DNA of 64,000 bases from Acidimicrobiia bacterium (GTDB taxonomy: Bacteria > Actinomycetota > Acidimicrobiia > Spongiisociales > UBA11373): NCBI GenBank assembly GCA_029263095.1, contig JAJCYA010000054.1, positions 1 to 64,000 on the forward strand. The letters are read 5' to 3'. Shown in pieces: positions 42,192 to 49,745 of the stretch. The notes below the pieces were generated by a model, which saw nothing but the letters and a program-made list of their open reading frames with translations, did no database searches and was not told the DNA's origin. The position numbers were made by a program, and so were the translations under genes. Every line of letters begins with the position of its first letter. Position 1 is the first letter of the stretch.

Positions 42192-42773
42192 CTACGGGGT
42201 GGTCTGAACTTCACCGGTGCGAGCGCTCTCCACCGGATCACCCATGATCATCCGATCGAGAGTCGCCGCCGCAAGACCGAGACTGATCGGGCCGGAGATC
42301 TTGGCGACGACTGTCCCGTTCCGGTCGACGAAGTAGGTCTCGGGTACTCCGCGCACGCCGAAACCGATCGCGGCTCGGGACCGCTCGTCCATGCCGACTG
42401 GATAGCCACGGCCCAAGTCGTCGAGGAACGCAATGACGTCGTCCTCGCGCGATTGGTACGCAATGCCGACCACGGATACCTCGAGGTCGCCGAAGCTTTC
42501 TGCCAGCGCGAGGAGATCGGCATGCTCGGCTCGGCAGGGGACACACCATGGGGCCCAGAAGTTGACGACGACGATCTGATCCCGCAGGTCGTGCAGCGGC
42601 AACATTTCGCCACTCTCCACGAGATCGAGCGTCACGTCGGGAGCTGGCCTTCCGATGAGTGGGCTCGGCGAGAGGCGCGGATCCGCCCCGAACCTGGTCG
42701 CGAAGACGACGGCCAGCACGACGGTGATCAGGCCGACTGCGGTGATGACGACGATTCGGGTTCTGGGGGTCAT
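42192..42773 (-). CDS. ccmG: CcmG/TlpA-type thiol-disulfide oxidoreductase
   Basis: The 193-residue protein has an N-terminal membrane anchor (about residues 7-26) and a redoxin domain with active site C77-V-P-C80 in VVNFWAPWCVPC. The acidic GVRGVPETYFVDRNG segment holding the cis-Pro is typical of CcmG. It reduces apocytochrome c or CcmH thiols outside the membrane. It is the last gene of the ccm operon and overlaps ccmI by four bases. It converges on the TGA-containing thioredoxin-like gene across a 66-base gap. Confidence 0.9.
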   Translation of the reverse strand: MTPRTRIVVITAVGLITVVLAVVFATRFGADPRLSPSPLIGRPAPDVTLDLVESGEMLPLHDLRDQIVVVNFWAPWCVPCRAEHADLLALAESFGDLEVSVVGIAYQSREDDVIAFLDDLGRGYPVGMDERSRAAIGFGVRGVPETYFVDRNGTVVAKISGPISLGLAAATLDRMIMGDPVESARTGEVQTTP

Positions 42774-43534
42774 TGAGAGATCTCGTCCAGCATTCGCTGC
42801 GCCTCAACGACTATCTCCTCAGGGACCTGGTCTGATGCGATCACCGCTTGGAGGAGCGGCGCTGCACTCCCAGCATCGTCCAGGCCGTAGAAGAGAGCGT
42901 TGGCGAGAAACCACTCCGCGAGGGAGTTGTCGGGAGAGATCTCGAGACTCTGGCGTAGGAGTGCCACGCCGGTGGAGGCTTCGCCGGAGACGTAGGTCAT
43001 CCAGCCGACGTACATCAACGCCTCAGGATTGGTCTCACGGTCGAGGACGAACATGTAGTGGGGGAGAGCGGTGCTGAAGTCGCCTGCTTCCAGGTACCTT
43101 CTCGCAAGCGCCAACCGCATCGGGAGTATCTCGGGGTTAGCGGCGACCACCTGCTCCATTTCCTCGTTGGTGACGGTGGCGAGATCGATGGGCGCATCTT
43201 CGAGGATCTCGGATGCGACGCCACCGGTGACGTAACCCCCTTCGGGACGTGGCTCAACGGCGCTCAAGAGGGTGACGGTGACGATGGCTGCGACCACGAT
43301 GAACGCCCCGGCTCCGAACAGCAACCTGCGTTTGGACCGCTGGGGCGGTGCGCCGGGCTCCAGGCGGTCCAGAGCATTCATGGCATCGGCGGCAGCGGCC
43401 TCTGAGTGCCTCCGGAGTCTGCGGGCTGCGTCAGAGTCGATCTCACCGGCCGCGATTTGAGCCTCCAGGTCTCTGAGGTCGGTGAGTGCCTGGTCGCGCT
43501 GTTCCTCTAGGCGGGTTCGCCTGGGATCGCTCAT
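42770..43534 (-). CDS. ccmI: CcmI-like TPR protein of cytochrome c maturation
   Basis: The 254-residue protein starts with a coiled-coil region (LEEQRDQALTDLRDLEAQIAAGEID, given here as a family-like stretch in part), one membrane helix near residues 70-92 and a C-terminal TPR domain (LALARRYLEAGDFSTALPHY and a second repeat). This is the CcmI/CycH layout, which presents apocytochrome c to the heme ligation complex. The gene order ccmF-ccmH-ccmI-ccmG supports the assignment more than the sequence does. Confidence 0.75.
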   Translation of the reverse strand: MSDPRRTRLEEQRDQALTDLRDLEAQIAAGEIDSDAARRLRRHSEAAAADAMNALDRLEPGAPPQRSKRRLLFGAGAFIVVAAIVTVTLLSAVEPRPEGGYVTGGVASEILEDAPIDLATVTNEEMEQVVAANPEILPMRLALARRYLEAGDFSTALPHYMFVLDRETNPEALMYVGWMTYVSGEASTGVALLRQSLEISPDNSLAEWFLANALFYGLDDAGSAAPLLQAVIASDQVPEEIVVEAQRMLDEISQ

Positions 43535-44004
43535 GGTCGCTTCTCTAGTTCTGCGGCGATCCGCTCCTTTTCGGCATCGGTGATTTCCCGGTCGTTGCGG
43601 GCGTGGCGCCCGGCGATGACGACGCCACCGATAGCCAGTGCTGCGATCGGAGCGATCCAGAGAACGGCCCCCGCTCCTCCCGCCTTCGGGTCGAGGAGGA
43701 CTTGCTCGCCGTATGTATCGATGAAGAACTCGACGATCTCGTCATCGGTCCAGCCGTCGGCCACCTGCTCCTCGATGAGTTCATACAGATCGCGGGCCAC
43801 TTGCGATGGGGAGTCGGCGACCGACTCCGAGGTACAGATCGGGCATTTGAGCCGTTCGGCGAGCGCGTGGACCCTGTCCGGGGAATCCGAAGATCCGGTG
43901 GCCAGGACGACAACGGTGATCGCCAGCGAAGCCGCGATCACCAAGAGCGCCGTGATGGTCCGGATCCGGTCAGACAACGGCCTGAGCCTTCCCGCTCGAA
44001 ACAT
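43531..44004 (-). CDS. ccmH: CcmH thiol-disulfide component of heme ligation
   Basis: With the ATG at 44004 the protein has 157 residues and overlaps ccmF by 35 bases; a TTG at 43977 would shorten the overlap. A membrane helix lies near residues 17-36. The CcmH motif is RLKCPICTSESVADSPSQVA with C54 and C57, then ARDLYELIEEQVADGWTDDEIVEFF and a second membrane helix (AVLWIAPIAALAIGGVVIAG). It handles the apocytochrome CxxCH thiols. The CPIC core replaces the common CxxCQ form. Confidence 0.88.
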   Translation of the reverse strand: MFRAGRLRPLSDRIRTITALLVIAASLAITVVVLATGSSDSPDRVHALAERLKCPICTSESVADSPSQVARDLYELIEEQVADGWTDDEIVEFFIDTYGEQVLLDPKAGGAGAVLWIAPIAALAIGGVVIAGRHARNDREITDAEKERIAAELEKRP

Positions 44005-45931
44005 CGCGTGTTCGCTTGCGTGCGGTGAACGACCATGTACCGCCAAGAACGATGACGAGTGCTCCGCTCCACAGCAGCCACATAAGTGGGAAACGGAATG
44101 CGTCGATCGTGACGTGAGCCGGGTCGGACTCGATGCGCACCAGGCTCAGGTAGATGTCTTCTCGCAGGCCAGTTCTCACCGAGGGTGTGGGAATCGCCTG
44201 AACCTGATTGGGGTACTGATTGAGCCTCGGTTCGAGCGTGCCCAAGATCCTGTCGCCGCGTCTGACCGTAAACAGTGCCCCGATGGCACGGCGGTTCGAC
44301 TCGTCGCGCAGCGTCGGGCCCTCGTACGTCAGTGTGTAGCCATCGAATGACGCAGACTCACCCGGTTCGAACCCGATCGTCGCGCGTACACCGAATGAGC
44401 TGGAGAAGGAGATGGCCACCGCCACCAAGGCGACTCCGATGTGGGAGATCATCCCTCCCCAAAAGCCGGGATCGGCCCGGAACAGTGCGCGGATCGCGGT
44501 GGGGTAGGGCCCGGCCGCCGCTCGGGCTCGCTGATGAGCCAGTGCGACGATTCCAGATACAACGAAGGTGGCGATCCAGATCGTCACGGCGACGGTGATG
44601 GGACGGACGCCGGACAGCACTGCGGCAGCGCTGAGGATAGACGCCACCTGGAGTGGCCCGCGGATTCGGCGCCACATGAGATCCGGAGCTGCAAAGCGGT
44701 AGGGAGTGAGCGGACCGAGACCCATCGCCAGGAGAAGTACGAGAGAGATCGGGATGGCGGCCCTATCGAACCAGGGTGCTCCCACAGAGACCCTGTCGCC
44801 CGAGAATGCCTCCAGGATCATGGGGTAGATCGTTCCTATGAGGACCACGAACGCGAACACCGCCAGCAGGAGGTTGTTGAGAAGGAACACGCCCTCGCGG
44901 CTCGCCAGTGAATCCAAGCGGGGGGTCGATGCCACCAGATGGGCTCTGAGAGCAAAGAGGCCGAAGGATCCGATCAGGACGATCACGAGGAACGCCAGCA
45001 GCGCGGGACCGACCGCAGATTGAGTAAACGAGTGGACCGAGGCCACCACGCCCGATCGGGTGAGGAATGTTCCCAGGATCGTGAGAGCGAATGTTGAGAT
45101 GACCAAGGCGATATTCCAGGCCTGGAGCATTCCCCTTCTGCGCTGGATCACCGACGAGTGGATGAATGCCGTTGCTGTGAGCCAAGGCAGGAAGGATGCG
45201 TTCTCTACGGGGTCCCACGCCCAGTAGCCACCCCATCCGAGCACCTCGTACGACCACCAACCGCCCAACACGATGCCGAGTGTCAGAAACGTCCAGGCGA
45301 TGAGACTCCAACGGCGAGTCCTCTGCAGCCACGATGTTGATCCGTCACCGGCAGCGAGCGCCGAAATGGCGAAGGCGAATGGCACCGTCAACCCGATGTA
45401 GCCGAGGTAGAGCATCGGCGGGTGGATCGCCATGAGGATGTGGTTCTGGAGCAGTGGGTTGGCGCCCGAGCCGTCGAGAGGAACGACGTCGAGCGTCGTG
45501 AACGGATTGGCTGCCGTCGCCATGAGCCCAAAGAAGAACAGGGCAACGACACCCATCACGGCCAGGGCTCCGGCCCCGATCCGGTCGTCGGCTCCGACGG
45601 TGCGCAGGACGGCAAGTGCAAAGCCGGCGAGCACGAGGCCCCACAGCACGATCGATCCCTCGAGTGCCGCCCACGCGGACGCGATCGTGAACAGCAGCGG
45701 TGTTCCACTGCTGTGGTTGCGTGCTACGTACTCGATGGAGAAATCGTCGGTCAGCAACGCCAATTCCAGCGCTCCCATGGCAATGGCGCCGCCGATGGCG
45801 ATCCCCCACGCCGGTAGGCGGAGGCTTTCGGCGGTGGTGGTGCCGCGAAAGGCGCGGGTACCTTGAATGGTGAGGCTGACGGCCGAGCCGGCCGCCAAGA
45901 GGATCCCCGCATATCCGACGAGAGCGATCAC
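43970..45931 (-). CDS. ccmF: CcmF heme lyase subunit
   Basis: The 653-residue integral membrane protein has about 14-15 membrane segments. The tryptophan-rich heme-binding WWD signature is WGGYWAWDPVENASFLPWL, flanked by conserved His residues (AIHPPMLYLGYIG and TAFIHSSVIQ). A large outer-face domain lies near the C-terminus. It forms the CcmFHI holocytochrome c synthase, attaching heme from CcmE to apocytochrome. It overlaps ccmE and ccmH, as expected for the ordered System I operon. Confidence 0.95.
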   Translation of the reverse strand: MIALVGYAGILLAAGSAVSLTIQGTRAFRGTTTAESLRLPAWGIAIGGAIAMGALELALLTDDFSIEYVARNHSSGTPLLFTIASAWAALEGSIVLWGLVLAGFALAVLRTVGADDRIGAGALAVMGVVALFFFGLMATAANPFTTLDVVPLDGSGANPLLQNHILMAIHPPMLYLGYIGLTVPFAFAISALAAGDGSTSWLQRTRRWSLIAWTFLTLGIVLGGWWSYEVLGWGGYWAWDPVENASFLPWLTATAFIHSSVIQRRRGMLQAWNIALVISTFALTILGTFLTRSGVVASVHSFTQSAVGPALLAFLVIVLIGSFGLFALRAHLVASTPRLDSLASREGVFLLNNLLLAVFAFVVLIGTIYPMILEAFSGDRVSVGAPWFDRAAIPISLVLLLAMGLGPLTPYRFAAPDLMWRRIRGPLQVASILSAAAVLSGVRPITVAVTIWIATFVVSGIVALAHQRARAAAGPYPTAIRALFRADPGFWGGMISHIGVALVAVAISFSSSFGVRATIGFEPGESASFDGYTLTYEGPTLRDESNRRAIGALFTVRRGDRILGTLEPRLNQYPNQVQAIPTPSVRTGLREDIYLSLVRIESDPAHVTIDAFRFPLMWLLWSGALVIVLGGTWSFTARKRTRDVSSGKAQAVV

Positions 45932-46347
45932 TCGTCGGGGTACCTCTGCTCGGGGGTGTAGACGCCTCCGTCATCGGTGCGGTACTGCTCATCGTGCTTG
46001 ATGATCATTGAGTCACTGGAGAAGACGTCGCCATCCCATGTGCCTTCGACCACCACGCCGACGCCCTCTTGAAACAGTTGCTGCGGCGCCCCCTGGTGGA
46101 CGATGACCATTGTTTGCTTTCCATCTGTCACAGAGAAGGTCACGGTCGACTCGTCGCTCGAGATCGAGCCGGGGACTACTTGGCCTCCGAGCCGGAAGCG
46201 GTCTGACACCAAGATGGAGGCATCACCTACAACCTCATCGGGGACCTTGTAGTAGACGAGATTGTCACGGATATTGAACATGAGAAACCCGACGAGGATT
46301 GCGAGCAGTCCTGCCGCGGGAATCAGGAATGCGCGGTAGCGCTTCAT
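45928..46347 (-). CDS. ccmE: CcmE heme chaperone
   Basis: Starting at the ATG at 46347 (139 residues), which overlaps the ccmD stop, the protein has a single N-terminal anchor (about residues 8-25) and an OB-fold domain. The covalent heme-binding His is H118 in IIKHDEQY, with Y122 completing HxxxY. CcmE accepts heme from CcmABCD and passes it to CcmF. The open frame upstream of 46347 is a shadow of ccmD. Confidence 0.93.
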   Translation of the reverse strand: MKRYRAFLIPAAGLLAILVGFLMFNIRDNLVYYKVPDEVVGDASILVSDRFRLGGQVVPGSISSDESTVTFSVTDGKQTMVIVHQGAPQQLFQEGVGVVVEGTWDGDVFSSDSMIIKHDEQYRTDDGGVYTPEQRYPDE

Positions 46348-46463
46348 CGCGATCCCTTGGTTCGGTCGAGCCTGTTGCGGCGCAGGATGAGCGACACCGT
46401 GTAGCCGGCCAGTGTGAGGTAGACGATCGTGTAGGCGAGCCCAACCCATCCCCAGTCGCTCAT
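46344..46463 (-). CDS. ccmD: CcmD small heme-exporter subunit
   Basis: This 39-residue protein fits exactly between ccmC and ccmE with four-base overlaps on both sides (ATG at 46463, TGA at 46344). It has a short acidic/aromatic start (MSDWGWVGLAYT), one membrane helix and a basic tail (RRNRLDRTKGSR), the pattern of CcmD, which stabilises CcmC with CcmE. It is too short for most gene callers and only the context makes the call firm. Confidence 0.85.
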   Translation of the reverse strand: MSDWGWVGLAYTIVYLTLAGYTVSLILRRNRLDRTKGSR

Positions 46464-47173
46464 GAGGACCCTCCTCCAATCGTCGGCGCTGTTATGTCCG
46501 AGCCTGCGGTGGCGCCTGCCTCCTGGAATCGGAGCGCCTCGTCTTCCTTGGCAGTTATCTCGCTGCGGCGTTTGACCAGGGCGGCGAATACCACCGTGAA
46601 GGCGGCGACACTCATGAGAAGTGCAAAGAGGAGTGGAGCGTCGATCTGAGGATTGTCGGGTCGCAGTACCGTCGGTGGCTGATGGAGGCCCCGCCACCAG
46701 GTCACCGAAAAGTGCACGATCGGGATCTGGAGTACGGCCACGACACCCAACACCGCGGAGCGATGCGCCCGTAGTTCCGGATCATCAAAGCTGCGGCGCA
46801 GCGCCAGGTATCCCAGGTAGACGAAGAACATCACCGCTGTGAGCACCAGTCTGGCGTCCCAGGTCCACCACACGCCCCACACCGGCTTGCCCCAGATCAT
46901 CCCGGTGGCGAGTGCCAGACCTGTGAACACGACTCCGACTTCTGCCGCTGCGCCGGCGATTCGGTCCCAACGCAGGGAGCGCCAGCGCAGGTAGGCGACG
47001 CTGGCGACGAGCGTGACGGTGAACGACAGGTAGGCCAGCCAGGCCGAAGGGACATGCACGTACATGATCCGCTGCAGGTCTCCCTGGACCGCGTCGGGTG
47101 GGACCACCAGGCCGGCGACGAATGCGGTCGCGAGAGTCCCGACGGCTGCGATGTCCAGCGGCCTGGCTTTCAT
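46460..47173 (-). CDS. ccmC: CcmC heme handling/export protein
   Basis: The ATG at 47173 gives 237 residues with six membrane segments. It carries the WWD motif as WGVWWTWDARL and flanking His residues in YVHVPSAWLAYL and IVHFSVTWWRGLHQ. CcmC binds heme on the outer face and loads it onto CcmE. The longer open frame upstream is a shadow of ccmB. It overlaps ccmB and ccmD by four bases each. Confidence 0.95.
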   Translation of the reverse strand: MKARPLDIAAVGTLATAFVAGLVVPPDAVQGDLQRIMYVHVPSAWLAYLSFTVTLVASVAYLRWRSLRWDRIAGAAAEVGVVFTGLALATGMIWGKPVWGVWWTWDARLVLTAVMFFVYLGYLALRRSFDDPELRAHRSAVLGVVAVLQIPIVHFSVTWWRGLHQPPTVLRPDNPQIDAPLLFALLMSVAAFTVVFAALVKRRSEITAKEDEALRFQEAGATAGSDITAPTIGGGSS

Positions 47174-47838
47174 GCGGCGGATTCCTCCAGGGATCGTGCG
47201 GTGAGTACTCCTGCGACCGCCAGCACCGTATCGACGATTGCGAGAAGGAGTAGCCACCGCAGGATACCGGCGCCAACGCGCAAGCCCTCCGTTGCCTGCG
47301 CGGCGCCGAGGAGCAGCGGGACGGCGATGGGTACCACGATGAGTGGCACCAACGATGTGCGCGCTTCCAGGCCAGACGCGATGTTCCCTGCGATCGTTCC
47401 GATCATGGAGAGGCCTGCCGCGGTGAGCGGCAGCAGCGCTGCGAGCCACCACCACGAATCGAGTGCTGGGTCGTAGAGAGCCATGGTGGCGAAACCCGCT
47501 CCGACTTCGAACGCGAGGAGGAGCAGGAAGGTAGCCAGGGTGGTGGCAGCAAAACGAGCCACAGGGTCCGCTCCTGCCAGTCGCAGCATGTCGCGAGTTG
47601 CGGGCGGAGCGAGCGAGCTGTGCCGCTGCGTCACGAGCACCCCGAACAGCAAGATGATCGACCAATAGATACCCGGCCCGATGCGTTGCAGCAACGGGGT
47701 ATCGATACCGATCGCCATGGGGATCGTGAGGAGCGCTACGACGCCGAAGGGGAGCACGACGAAACCGACCTCACCGCCACGGAGTTCGTCGCGTAGCTCG
47801 TACCTCATGAGGGTCGCGATCTGATTGCGGAGGTTCAT
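47170..47838 (-). CDS. ccmB: CcmB heme exporter membrane subunit
   Basis: The ATG at 47838 gives 222 residues with six membrane segments. It has ELRGGEVGFVVLPFGVVALLTI near the start and PATRDMLRLAGADPVARFAA in the cytoplasmic loop, both in the usual CcmB positions. With CcmA it forms the ABC unit that releases heme-loaded CcmE. The ATG overlaps the ccmA stop. Confidence 0.9.
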   Translation of the reverse strand: MNLRNQIATLMRYELRDELRGGEVGFVVLPFGVVALLTIPMAIGIDTPLLQRIGPGIYWSIILLFGVLVTQRHSSLAPPATRDMLRLAGADPVARFAATTLATFLLLLAFEVGAGFATMALYDPALDSWWWLAALLPLTAAGLSMIGTIAGNIASGLEARTSLVPLIVVPIAVPLLLGAAQATEGLRVGAGILRWLLLLAIVDTVLAVAGVLTARSLEESAA

Positions 47839-48491
47839 TCTTGATGTCCCGTGATAACGCCGTCGCCGAGAGTCACCGCGCCATCTACCAGTGGACGGAT
47901 GCGCTCCTCCTCGTGAGCGACGATCAGGGCACTTCCGCCGCGACCGGTGACTTCCTCGATCAGGTGCCCGACGAGCAGCCAAGCCTCGGGATCGAGACCC
48001 ACGTGAGCCTCATCGAGCAGGAGGAGGTCGGGTGCCAGAATCAACAAGCGGGCAAACTCGATGCGGCGCCGCATACCATTCGATGAGCGAGAGGCACGCC
48101 GGTCGGCGGCGCCCGCGAGTCCGACCTGCTGGAGGGCGTCTTGAGCTTCGGCTGTTGCCGGTCGTCCGAGAGCTATAGAAGCGGCAAGCTCCAGGTTCTC
48201 GCCCAGAGTGAGATTGGGGTACAGGGCCGGCTCGTGCCCGACGAGCCCGATTCGTCTGCGGACGCCGTCCACTGCGGCGGTGCCGAGGTCCGCTCCGAGG
48301 ACTACCCCGCTGCCGCTCGAGGGGCGAAGCAGAGTTGCCACGACCCGCAGGAGGGTCGTCTTGCCGGAACCGTTCGCTCCGAACAAGGCTGTCGCTGATC
48401 CCGGAGCAAGATCGAGATCGACGGACCGCAGAATCAGCGATCCGGGTTTGCGTACAGCAACTGAGCGAAGAGAGACAGTCGGGGACGTCAT
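47835..48491 (-). CDS. ccmA: CcmA ATP-binding protein of the heme exporter
   Basis: The 218-residue ABC ATPase has Walker A FGANGSGKTTLLRV, LVGHEPALYPNLTLGENLE around the Q-loop, a signature region that reads SRSSNGMRRRIEFAR instead of LSGGQ, and Walker B LLLLDEAHVGLD. The altered signature (SSNGM) also occurs in other CcmA proteins. It is the first gene of the ccmABCDEFHIG run, and 24 bases separate it from the Lgt-like gene upstream. Confidence 0.92.
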   Translation of the reverse strand: MTSPTVSLRSVAVRKPGSLILRSVDLDLAPGSATALFGANGSGKTTLLRVVATLLRPSSGSGVVLGADLGTAAVDGVRRRIGLVGHEPALYPNLTLGENLELAASIALGRPATAEAQDALQQVGLAGAADRRASRSSNGMRRRIEFARLLILAPDLLLLDEAHVGLDPEAWLLVGHLIEEVTGRGGSALIVAHEEERIRPLVDGAVTLGDGVITGHQE

Positions 48492-48515
48492 CGGTGCCGG
48501 ATTGTACGGCTCGAA

Positions 48516-49226
48516 TCAGTCGGCTTCTGCGGGTGTGGCATCTCTCGATCGGCGGGCAAACGTGATCCACGCCCCGAACGCGGCAGCCAAGACGGTGGCG
48601 CCGGCGTACCAGGTGGACAGATCATCACCGAGGCCGGGTCGCAAAGGCTCTGTGATCCAACGCGCAGTGGCTGCTGCGGCTACGGAGATCGCTGCGATGA
48701 CGCCGGGCCGGGGCCGATGCCGCTTCCACCACACAAAGAGAACGGCCGCTATTCCAAGCAGGAGAGCCGCGTATACCTCGACCGGGTGGCGCGAGATCGT
48801 GCTCCCAGCCTGGGCTACGGCCCAAGGAAGGTCACTCGGTGCTCCGAGGCACGTGTCACGGACGGCGCACCCCCCGTGCCAACCGGCGAGCCCCGCCAGG
48901 GCGGCTGGTGCGCCGGCATCGGCCAACCACCACGGGTCGCTCCTGGTGAGCACGACGTAGGTCGTCACTGCCGCCACCGACGCTGCCACCGTATCGACTC
49001 CTGCGCGGACGATGAGGATGTCACCGGGATGGGAGATCGGGTTGGTGCCGGCCTGAATCATGGAGGCCAGACGGCCTACGGCAACTCCGATGACGGCCGC
49101 AGTGATCAGGGCGTCCCACACATCGCGTGTGCAGTCGGCCGCGTTCGTGCGGCCGCCCTCGAACCGCAACACGCCGTACATCAGGACCACCGCGACGGCG
49201 ACTGATCCCAGCAATGTGAATTCCAT
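48516..49226 (-). CDS. Lgt-like (prolipoprotein diacylglyceryl transferase fold) membrane protein
   Basis: The 236-residue protein has about seven membrane segments. The Lgt-type HPVEVYAALLLG motif and the GVAVGRLASMI region are recognisable, but the full Lgt signature is weaker than in housekeeping enzymes, so it may be a paralogue. Its ATG overlaps the upstream thioredoxin lipoprotein stop, and the ccm genes follow closely. A dedicated lipid-modifying role for redox lipoproteins is conceivable; that is inference. Confidence 0.65.
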   Translation of the reverse strand: MEFTLLGSVAVAVVLMYGVLRFEGGRTNAADCTRDVWDALITAAVIGVAVGRLASMIQAGTNPISHPGDILIVRAGVDTVAASVAAVTTYVVLTRSDPWWLADAGAPAALAGLAGWHGGCAVRDTCLGAPSDLPWAVAQAGSTISRHPVEVYAALLLGIAAVLFVWWKRHRPRPGVIAAISVAAAATARWITEPLRPGLGDDLSTWYAGATVLAAAFGAWITFARRSRDATPAEAD

Positions 49227-49711
49227 CAGCGGCGCAGCAATTCGTCGATCTGGAGGGCCATCGTTCGCTCGTCGATGACGCCACTGTGGAGGTGGACGAG
49301 GTCGCCGCCCGGTGCGAAGAAGAAGGTGAGAGGAACTCCAAAGCCTCCCAGGGATGCAGGGACGGATCCATCCTGATCGAAGAGATGGGCAAAGCCGTTG
49401 AGGTCGAACTCGGCGATGAACGACCGTGCACCGTCTTGAGTGTCTCGGACGTCGACACCGATGAAGAGAACCGAATCAGTGAACTCGGCACTCGCCTGCC
49501 GAAGCAATGGGGCCTCCGAGCGGCAGGGGGCACACCACGATGCCCACACGTTGAGGACTGTCGGGCGGTCGGTTTCGGATAGCAGCGCCTCGATCGCAGC
49601 CGGATCGGTGGGCTCGAGGGGATCGATGTCTCCGGGGGGAGAGGCGGCACCCGAGCACGCAGCGAAGGAGAGAGAAGCGAGCACTGCGATGGCCATGAAC
49701 CTGTGAAGCAC
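49226..49711 (-). CDS. Thioredoxin-like (TlpA/ResA-type) lipoprotein
   Basis: The GTG at 49711 gives 161 residues and a usable lipoprotein signal with lipidated C19 (FAACSG); an ATG at 49696 would leave the signal without a positive n-region. The redoxin domain has C60-A-P-C63 in VLNVWASWCAPC and a cis-Pro in GFGVPLTFFFAPGG. It acts outside the membrane, probably reducing apocytochrome or other thiols. It is the likely first gene of the unit leading into the Lgt-like and ccm genes. Confidence 0.87.
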   Translation of the reverse strand: MLHRFMAIAVLASLSFAACSGAASPPGDIDPLEPTDPAAIEALLSETDRPTVLNVWASWCAPCRSEAPLLRQASAEFTDSVLFIGVDVRDTQDGARSFIAEFDLNGFAHLFDQDGSVPASLGGFGVPLTFFFAPGGDLVHLHSGVIDERTMALQIDELLRR

Positions 49712-49745
49712 GGCGTGAGTGTACGAAAGTGCCGGTGCTGTGCCG

